12,582 nt of DNA from assembly GCA_019236485.1 (NCBI GenBank), contig JAFAIY010000571.1:1-12582 (forward strand), given 5' to 3'. The DNA is from Comamonas sp. (GTDB taxonomy: Bacteria > Pseudomonadota > Gammaproteobacteria > Burkholderiales > Burkholderiaceae_C). The position numbers were made by a program, and so were the translations under genes. How positions within the stretch are numbered: position 1 is the first letter of the stretch; every line of letters starts with the position of its first letter. Below the pieces are notes generated by a model. That model was not told the DNA's origin. It did no database searches and saw nothing but the letters and a program-made list of their open reading frames with translations. Below, in pieces: positions 7,403-12,582 of this stretch.

Positions 7403-8362
7403 TTATTCCGTAAACAGGCTGCTCACCGAATCACCCGTGGAAATACGGTGAATCGTCTCGGCAATCAGGCCGGCCACGGATAGCTGGCGGATCTTGCTGC
7501 ATTGCTGGGCAGCGGCGCTCAGCGGAATGGTATTGGTCACGACCACTTCGTCCAGGGCCGAGCCGTTGCCGATGCGCTCCAGTGCCGGACCCGAGAAGAT
7601 GGGGTGCGAGCAGTAGGCGTAGACATTCTTGGCGCCGCGCTGCTTGAGCACCTCGGCAGCCTTCACCAGCGTGCCGGCGGTGTCGATCATGTCGTCCATG
7701 ATCACGCAGTTGCGGCCGTCGATATCGCCGATCACATGCATGACTTCGGACACATTGGCCTTGGGACGGCGCTTGTCGATGATGGCCAGATCGCAGCCCA
7801 GTTCCTTGGCCAGGGCGCGCGCGCGCACCACACCGCCAACGTCGGGGGAGACAACGATCAGGTCTTCGTAGTTCTTCTGGCGCAGATCACCCAGCAACAC
7901 CGGAGTGGCGTAGATGTTGTCCACGGGGATGTCGAAGAAGCCCTGGATCTGGTCGGCGTGCAGGTCCATGGTCAGCACGCGCTCGACGCCGACGGCCTGC
8001 AGCATATTGGCCACCACCTTGGCGGTGATGGGCACGCGGCTGGAGCGGGGGCGGCGATCCTGGCGGGCGTAGCCGAAATAAGGGATCACGGCGCAGATGC
8101 GTTCGGCCGAGGCGCGCTTCAGGGCGTCGACCATGACCAGCAACTCCATGAGGTTGTCGTTGGTCGGAGCGCAGGTGGACTGAACCACGAAAACGTCGCG
8201 GGCGCGAACGTTTTGCTTGATTTCGACCGCGACTTCTCCGTCGGAGAAACGGCCAACGTCGGCAGCACCCAAGGTGGTGCCCAGGTGCTTAACAATCTCT
8301 TCGGCCATGCCTGGATTGGCATTGCCCGTGAAGACCATGAAATCAGAGTGATGTGAATGCAT
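7403..8362 (-). CDS. prs: Ribose-phosphate pyrophosphokinase (PRPP synthetase)
   Basis: Makes 5-phosphoribosyl diphosphate from ribose 5-phosphate and ATP; PRPP feeds purine, pyrimidine, NAD, histidine and tryptophan synthesis in the cytoplasm. The 319-residue protein is the usual length for class I. Motifs: [11 protein letters not shown] (38-48), [10 protein letters not shown] (94-103, ATP site), [11 protein letters not shown] (133-143), the catalytic-loop KRRP (197-200) and the PRPP-binding [12 protein letters not shown] (220-231). The start [18 protein letters not shown] at 8362 was chosen over the internal Met9 because betaproteobacterial Prs proteins usually carry this short N-terminal piece, and GGGA lies about 9 bases upstream. 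Longer upstream readings run into the tRNA gene. The gene starts 44 bases after the tRNA-Gln 3' end and is probably co-transcribed with it and with ispE. Confidence 0.98.
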   Translation of the reverse strand: MHSHHSDFMVFTGNANPGMAEEIVKHLGTTLGAADVGRFSDGEVAVEIKQNVRARDVFVVQSTCAPTNDNLMELLVMVDALKRASAERICAVIPYFGYARQDRRPRSSRVPITAKVVANMLQAVGVERVLTMDLHADQIQGFFDIPVDNIYATPVLLGDLRQKNYEDLIVVSPDVGGVVRARALAKELGCDLAIIDKRRPKANVSEVMHVIGDIDGRNCVIMDDMIDTAGTLVKAAEVLKQRGAKNVYAYCSHPIFSGPALERIGNGSALDEVVVTNTIPLSAAAQQCSKIRQLSVAGLIAETIHRISTGDSVSSLFTE

Positions 8363-8406
8363 TGTGCGTCCCAGTGCTATGGGTTGCCTTGACGCAAGAA
8401 GATGTT

Positions 8407-8483
8407 TGGCAGGGGAGGAAGGACTCGAACCCTCGCATGCCGGAATCAAAATCCGGTGCCTTGACCAACTTGGCGACTCCCCT
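8407..8483 (-). tRNA. tRNA-Gln, anticodon TTG
   Basis: The 77-base gene folds as a full cloverleaf. The acceptor is AGGGGAG with CTCCCCT, then discriminator G and an encoded CCA (8409-8407). The D-arm is GCC/GGC. The anticodon arm is CCGGA, loop TTTTGAT, TCCGG, placing TTG at 34-36 (8449-8447). The T-arm is GAGGG, loop TTCGAGT, CCTTC with one G-U pair. It lies 30 bases after ispE and 44 bases before prs on the same strand, so it is probably cut out of a shared transcript. The position between ispE and prs is seen in other betaproteobacteria, from memory. Confidence 0.97.
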
Positions 8484-8513
8484 ACACAGGCCTTTTGTCG
8501 AAAACAAACAGCC

Positions 8514-9377
8514 TTATAACCCGTTATCTGAAACCCAACTCAAAAGTGGATGATTTTCCAGATTTTTGCAGATCCTGATTTGCCAGGTGCTTGGCGCACT
8601 GTTCAAATCAATCATCTGCGTCATCGGTGCAAATACTGCACTTCCTGAGCCAGTCATTGTAGCATGCAATTTGAAGGATTCGAGCCAGTTTCTGACTTTC
8701 TTCACTTCAGGCTGCAAGCCTTCGGCGACCGGCTGCAAGTCGTTTTGGCCAAAACCAAAGTGCTTTGCAGCGAAGTCCGCAATTGTAGCAGGCTTTGTGT
8801 CGCGTTTGAGAAACTCGCTGCCGAAAATTTTTCCGGTCTCCAGACCTTGCTCGGGCTTGACCACGATGAACTGCTGCTCGGGCAGGGCGCTGGCTCCCGT
8901 CAGAGGGGTGATGATCTCCCCTATGCCGCTGACCCAGGCCGAGTGGCCGCAGAGGAAAAACGGCACGTCGGCGCCCAGCGTCAGGCCTATGCTCTGCAAC
9001 TGCCGGCGCGAGAGCTGCAGATTCCACAGACGGTTGAGAGCCAGCAGCGTGCTCGCGGCGTCCGATGAGCCGCCGCCCATGCCGGCCTGGGCCGGCAGAT
9101 GCTTGTGTATGCCTATATGCGCGCCCTGGGTGCAGCCCGTGGCCTGCTGCAGGGCGCGGGCCGCGCGGGTGATCAGGTCGTCGGCGGGCAGGGCCATGCC
9201 GCTCAGGTCCTCGCGGCTGATCTGGCCGTCGGCCCGGCTCTCGAAATGCAGCACATCGTGCCAGTCGATGAGCATGAAGACCGATTCCAGCAGGTGGTAA
9301 CCATCGGGCCGGCGGCCCGTGATATGCAGAAACAGATTGAGCTTGGCCGGAGCCGGCACGTCATAAAGCGAGTGCAT
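8514..9377 (-). CDS. ispE: 4-diphosphocytidyl-2-C-methyl-D-erythritol kinase
   Basis: Phosphorylates CDP-methylerythritol at the 2-hydroxyl with ATP, the fourth step of the non-mevalonate (MEP) isoprenoid pathway; cytoplasmic and normally essential. The 287-residue protein belongs to the GHMP kinase family. It shows [19 protein letters not shown] (9-27) with catalytic K12, the glycine-rich ATP loop [16 protein letters not shown] (94-109), GADVPFF (135-141) with catalytic D137, and the third GHMP motif MTGSGSAVF (241-249). The start [15 protein letters not shown] fits the family; the ribosome-binding site is weak, and lolB ends 51 bases upstream. The tail [15 protein letters not shown] extends through the typical length of about 283, so the protein looks complete. 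Confidence 0.98.
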   Translation of the reverse strand: MHSLYDVPAPAKLNLFLHITGRRPDGYHLLESVFMLIDWHDVLHFESRADGQISREDLSGMALPADDLITRAARALQQATGCTQGAHIGIHKHLPAQAGMGGGSSDAASTLLALNRLWNLQLSRRQLQSIGLTLGADVPFFLCGHSAWVSGIGEIITPLTGASALPEQQFIVVKPEQGLETGKIFGSEFLKRDTKPATIADFAAKHFGFGQNDLQPVAEGLQPEVKKVRNWLESFKLHATMTGSGSAVFAPMTQMIDLNSAPSTWQIRICKNLENHPLLSWVSDNGL

Positions 9378-9428
9378 GGCGAAATTGTCAGAGAGAAGAA
9401 CGGCGCAACGATAGCACCGGCTGGCAGG

Positions 9429-9944
9429 TCAGTGCGGGTCCTGATTGAGAACAATGCGCAGCGATGCCTCGGGCTGGGGGCTGAAGCGGTCGGCGCGCAG
9501 CCGGCCTTCGCCTATGCGCGAGAGATCGGTCTGCCAGCCGCTGACGGCGGTGTTCCTGCCCTGCAGCCAGTCAAATAGCGCGGCCACGGGAATGTCGCTG
9601 CCCGTCAGCTGGACTATGAGTTCGGACAGGGAGGCGGAGCTGGTGATATTTTCGCCCTGCTGCAGCGTGGCCTGGTTTGGCGTCCATTCCAGGCGCGCGA
9701 TGATGGAGCCCAGAGGGTTGAAGACCAGCAGCGTGCCGCGCTCGGCCCAGCCCTGCAGCTCGAAGCCGGCGCTGAAGGACTGCTGCCGGGAGTCCTGCAC
9801 CTGCAGGGCCATGCGGCCCGACCAGTGCTGGCCGGCCGCGGCCGCATCGGGCTGCAGCTGGCGTGCAGGCAGGGCGCAGCCAGCCAGCAGCGCCGTGCCC
9901 AGGGCCAGTGCGGGCCAGAGCGTCAATACATGGCGGCGCTTCAT
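9429..9944 (-). CDS. lolB: Outer-membrane lipoprotein insertion receptor LolB
   Basis: LolB is the outer-membrane lipoprotein that takes lipoproteins from the periplasmic carrier LolA and inserts them into the outer membrane. The 171-residue precursor has a basic start MKRRH, a hydrophobic core and the lipobox LAGC with C23 as the lipidated residue. The mature part shows W41SGRMALQVQ, FELQGWAERGTLLVFNPLGSIIARLEW (61-87) and a C-terminal ADRFSPQPEASLRIVL typical of the LolB half-barrel. E. coli LolB is 207 residues, so this one is on the short side but without a gap in the core. The ATG (9944-9942) overlaps the TGA of the TPR gene (9943-9941), so the two are translationally coupled. Identity rests on fold-like features plus position before ispE, the classic lolB place. 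Confidence 0.92.
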   Translation of the reverse strand: MKRRHVLTLWPALALGTALLAGCALPARQLQPDAAAAGQHWSGRMALQVQDSRQQSFSAGFELQGWAERGTLLVFNPLGSIIARLEWTPNQATLQQGENITSSASLSELIVQLTGSDIPVAALFDWLQGRNTAVSGWQTDLSRIGEGRLRADRFSPQPEASLRIVLNQDPH

Positions 9945-11728
9945 GGCGTGGCATTCAGGCGCTTGAGCGTTTCGCGCAGGGTGCTGTTGTCGCCGTCCGC
10001 CTGCAGGCCCTGGCGCCAGATCTTCCGCGCCTGATCGTGCTTGCCCTGTGTCCACAGCACTTCGCCGAGGTGGGCCGCGATCTCCGCGTCCTGGCGCGTG
10101 GCATAGGCTTGCTCGAGCAGCTTCTCGGCCTCGGCCAGATTGCCGCGGCGGAAATGCACCCAGGCCAGGCTGTCGGTGATGAAGGGGTCGCCGGGCTGCA
10201 TGTCCAGGGCTTTCTGGATCAGGGTCTGAGCCTCATCGAGCTTGATATTGCGCTCGGCGTAGGAGTAGCCGAGGGCGTTGTAAGCATGCTGGAAATCGGG
10301 CTTGCGCTCGATGATGCCGCGCAGCAGCTTTTCCATATCGTCGTACTTGCCGACGCGTTCGGCCAGCATGGCGGTGTCGTAGGCCAGCTCCACGTCGTCG
10401 GGCGCTTCCTTCTGCAGGGCCGCCTGCAGTCCATAGGCCTCGTGGCTCAGGCCGGCGTCGCGCAGCAGCTGCACTTCGGCGAGCCGCTTGAGCCGCTGCT
10501 GGTTGGGGCCGGTCGCCGGCACGGCCTGTATCAGGGCGCGGCCTTCCTGGATCTTGCCCTGGCGTGCCAGCATCTCGGCGCGACGCGCCTGTATGCTGAG
10601 CAGATTGGCCGCGTCGGGAATGCGCTGCAGATAGCTGTCGGCCTCGTCATAGCGCTTGCGCTTCTCGGCCAGATCGGCCTGCAGCAGATAGTACTGGGAC
10701 TGGCCCGCATTGCGGCCCACGCCCTGGGGCAGGGCCGGCAGCACGGTGCCGAATTGCTGGATGGAGTTCTGGGCCGCGTCGAGCTCGTTGTCCTGCAGCT
10801 GCAGGCTGGCCAGCACGGCCCAGGCCTCGGGAAATTCGGGCGCTTCGCTGGTGATGGTCTTGAGCTGCTCCTTGGCATCGGCGTTGCGCTTCTGGTCCAG
10901 CAGCACGCGCGCATAGGCCATGCGCATCTGGGCCGAGGGGTTCTTCTTGAGATAGCGCAGCACCAGCGGCTCGACCTCGGTGGAGCCCGATTCCAGCAGC
11001 TCCATGCCCAGCAGGGCCACGGCACCGGAGTCGGGGCCGAGCTGTTCCCCGTTCTGCAAGGCCTGCAGCGCGGCGGGCTTCTGGTCCGCGATCAGGCGCA
11101 TATGGCCTATGGCGGCCCAGGCCATGGGGCCGTTCTTGGGATCCTTGAGTTCGTCCTCCAGCGCCTGCTCCACCACGTCGGCGGCCAGGGGCTTGTCCGT
11201 GGCGTTGTTGTAGAGCTGGGTGATGGCCAGGAAGGTGGCGCTGCGGTTGGCGGCCGGGGTGAGCTGCACCTCGCGGCGCAGATAGCTGGCCGAGTCGGAG
11301 ATGCGGTTCAGGGCCACCAGAATGCGCAGCACCGCGCGGTTGGCGTCGCGCGATTCGGGAAAGGCCTCGAGCCAGGCGCGCGCACTGCGCAGCGCGCGGT
11401 CGCCCGAGCGGGACTGAACGGCCAGCTCCGTGGCGCGGCGATACAGCTGTTCGCTGTTGCTGGTGCGGGCCGCCTCCATCATCAAGGCCTGGGCGTCGGC
11501 AAGCGCGCCTTCGCGCGCGGCCATTTCGCCCACGAGGATTTCATAGAACAGCTCGGCCGACAGGGCCGCCTGCTCGTTCTCACGTTCCATGGCCTGGTCC
11601 AGATCGACCGACTGCTCGATCGTGTCCTGCGGCAGTGGCGGGTCGGCCGGCTGGGCGTTGGCAATTGCCGATCCCATGGCCAAAGCAGCGGCCACGGCGA
11701 GTCCTTGAAAACGTAGAGGATGAACCAT
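9941..11728 (-). CDS. Exported TPR-repeat protein, synteny equivalent of Pseudomonas LbcA (PA4667)
   Basis: A 595-residue exported protein made largely of tetratricopeptide repeats. Residues 1-25 form a signal peptide (hydrophobic core LAVAAALAMGSAIANA, probable signal peptidase I cut after ANA). There is no cysteine at the cut or anywhere in the protein, so it is not a lipoprotein. Clear repeats lie near 301-334, 345-375, 447-479, 481-514, 515-548 and 549-582, with weaker helical repeats between 60 and 300. The block AYNALGYSYAERN (482-494) and DSLAWVHFRRGNLAEAEKLLEQA (519-541) is typical of TPR proteins encoded next to lolB in Pseudomonas and Neisseria relatives. In P. aeruginosa the gene at this place (PA4667, LbcA) encodes a lipoprotein partner of the protease CtpA that degrades cell-wall hydrolases. 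A scaffold role here is inference. It heads the operon with lolB and is divergent from mutM. Confidence 0.9.
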   Translation of the reverse strand: MVHPLRFQGLAVAAALAMGSAIANAQPADPPLPQDTIEQSVDLDQAMERENEQAALSAELFYEILVGEMAAREGALADAQALMMEAARTSNSEQLYRRATELAVQSRSGDRALRSARAWLEAFPESRDANRAVLRILVALNRISDSASYLRREVQLTPAANRSATFLAITQLYNNATDKPLAADVVEQALEDELKDPKNGPMAWAAIGHMRLIADQKPAALQALQNGEQLGPDSGAVALLGMELLESGSTEVEPLVLRYLKKNPSAQMRMAYARVLLDQKRNADAKEQLKTITSEAPEFPEAWAVLASLQLQDNELDAAQNSIQQFGTVLPALPQGVGRNAGQSQYYLLQADLAEKRKRYDEADSYLQRIPDAANLLSIQARRAEMLARQGKIQEGRALIQAVPATGPNQQRLKRLAEVQLLRDAGLSHEAYGLQAALQKEAPDDVELAYDTAMLAERVGKYDDMEKLLRGIIERKPDFQHAYNALGYSYAERNIKLDEAQTLIQKALDMQPGDPFITDSLAWVHFRRGNLAEAEKLLEQAYATRQDAEIAAHLGEVLWTQGKHDQARKIWRQGLQADGDNSTLRETLKRLNATP

Positions 11729-11778
11729 CGGCCCATAATAATCGAAGCTTGTCGAACACTTTCCGAAGATGAGATTGC

Positions 11779-12582
11779 ATGCCTGAGTTGCCCGAAGTCG
11801 AGGTCACGCGCCGCTCTTTTGCCGACCGTATTGCGGGCGCGCGCATTGTTGCCGCGGTGCCGGGCAAGCCCTTGCGCTGGCCCCTGGGCCTGCGGCCCGA
11901 AGCCCTGGCCGGGCGCGAGGTGCGCGGCGTGCGCCGGCGCGGCAAATACCTGTTGCTGGATCTGAGCGAGGGCCTGCTGCTGGTCCACCTGGGCATGTCG
12001 GGCAGCCTGCGCTTTGTGGGGGTAGAGGAGGCGCCTCTGGGGCCCGCCGGGCCGCACGATCACTTCGACCTGCAGACCACGGGCGGACTGCTGCGCCTGC
12101 ACGATCCGCGGCGCTTTGGCGCCGTGGTCTATGTGGCAGGCGAGAGCGATGCGCTGGCGCGCAAGCTGCTGGACCATCTGGGCATGGAACCGCTGGACGG
12201 CGGCTTTACGCTGGATGCTTTCAAGTCGGGCCTGGCGGCCAGCCGCACCCCGATCAAGCAACTGCTGCTTTCCGGCAGCGTGGTGGTGGGGGTGGGCAAT
12301 ATCTATGCGTCCGAGGTGCTGTTTCTCTCGCGCATACATCCGACAACCCCGGCACGCGAGGTCGGGCCGCGCAAGGCCAGGGCCTTGCATGAGGCCATAC
12401 GGGAGGTGCTGGCCCGGGCCGTGGAACTGGGCGGCACCACATTGCGCGATTTCTCATCGGCCAATGGGATGGCCGGGCATTTTCAGCTGCAGGCCAAGGT
12501 CTATGGCCGCGATGGCCTGCCCTGCAGCCATTGCGGCGCCCCCATCAAGCTGCTGCGCCAGGGGCAGCGCAGCACCTACTAC
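11779..12582 (+). CDS. mutM: Formamidopyrimidine-DNA glycosylase, C-terminus cut by the window edge
   Basis: Base-excision repair enzyme that removes 8-oxoguanine and formamidopyrimidines and nicks the strand by beta/delta-elimination. The visible 268 codons start [12 protein letters not shown]; Pro2 becomes the catalytic N-terminal proline after Met removal, and Glu3 follows. Other landmarks are the DNA-binding lysine K56 in [19 protein letters not shown] (70-79), HDPRRFG (108-114) and the helix-two-turn-helix [12 protein letters not shown] (171-182). M73, R111 and F113 match the base-intercalating triad. The C-terminal zinc finger is entered: C249-x2-C252, then RQGQRSTYY, where the window ends before the second CxxC. 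Only a few residues are missing, since the family length is about 270-275. GAGA (11771-11774) precedes the ATG. It is divergent from the TPR gene with a 50-base spacer. Confidence 0.98.
   Translation, partial: MPELPEVEVTRRSFADRIAGARIVAAVPGKPLRWPLGLRPEALAGREVRGVRRRGKYLLLDLSEGLLLVHLGMSGSLRFVGVEEAPLGPAGPHDHFDLQTTGGLLRLHDPRRFGAVVYVAGESDALARKLLDHLGMEPLDGGFTLDAFKSGLAASRTPIKQLLLSGSVVVGVGNIYASEVLFLSRIHPTTPAREVGPRKARALHEAIREVLARAVELGGTTLRDFSSANGMAGHFQLQAKVYGRDGLPCSHCGAPIKLLRQGQRSTYY

Noticed and set aside
8353..8553. 66-codon plus-strand frame containing [23 protein letters not shown]
   Set aside because: This is the antisense reading of the tRNA-Gln gene, a well-known false-ORF pattern.
9863..11716. 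617-codon plus-strand open frame opposite the TPR gene, longer than the TPR gene itself
   Set aside because: Antisense shadow of a GC-rich gene. The minus-strand product has a signal peptide, regular TPRs and couples to lolB; the plus-strand product is compositionally biased and matches nothing I recognise.

Overview
This is a GC-rich stretch from the chromosome of a betaproteobacterium, most likely a member of the Burkholderiales family Comamonadaceae. The evidence is the gene order, the long CTC-type L25, the Allochromatium-type ferredoxin and the protein sequences; the genus is inferred and not proven. I see no insertion sequence, phage gene, CRISPR array or defence cassette. The window looks like ordinary housekeeping chromosome plus one ABC transporter operon.

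Left third (1-5356, minus strand): a five-gene operon for a peptide/nickel/opine-type ABC importer. It is transcribed as permease B, permease C, ATPase D, ATPase F, then the periplasmic substrate-binding protein, which is cut by the left window edge. Two junctions (B/C and D/F) are ATGA stop-start overlaps. The binding protein sits last, after a 168-base gap. The substrate cannot be read from the sequence.

Middle (5357-5865): a 176-base divergent regulatory region, then a small 2[4Fe-4S] ferredoxin on the plus strand. Its candidate promoter lies inside a symmetric set of CTTGG/CCAAG half-sites. A perfect 18-bp stem separates the ferredoxin from the convergent pth gene and can serve as a terminator for both.

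Right half (5875-11728, minus strand): a housekeeping cluster transcribed as TPR protein, lolB, ispE, tRNA-Gln(TTG), prs, rplY, pth. From memory, Pseudomonas aeruginosa has the same order from its TPR protein (PA4667, LbcA) through pth. The cluster serves outer-membrane lipoprotein insertion (LolB), isoprenoid precursor synthesis (IspE), PRPP synthesis (Prs), and translation (tRNA-Gln, L25, peptidyl-tRNA hydrolase). Hairpins after prs and rplY probably divide it into several transcripts. The TPR gene is divergent from mutM (formamidopyrimidine-DNA glycosylase), which runs off the right edge inside its zinc finger.

No gene-free stretch exceeds about 180 bases. The spacers are 1485-1652, 3509-3524, 5357-5532, 5794-5874, 6508-6628, 7253-7402, 8363-8406, 8484-8513, 9378-9428 and 11729-11778. 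I found nothing that amounts to a new biological system. The items most worth checking are the operator-like dyad at the ferredoxin promoter, the TPR protein that lacks a lipobox, and the tandem hairpins that isolate pth.
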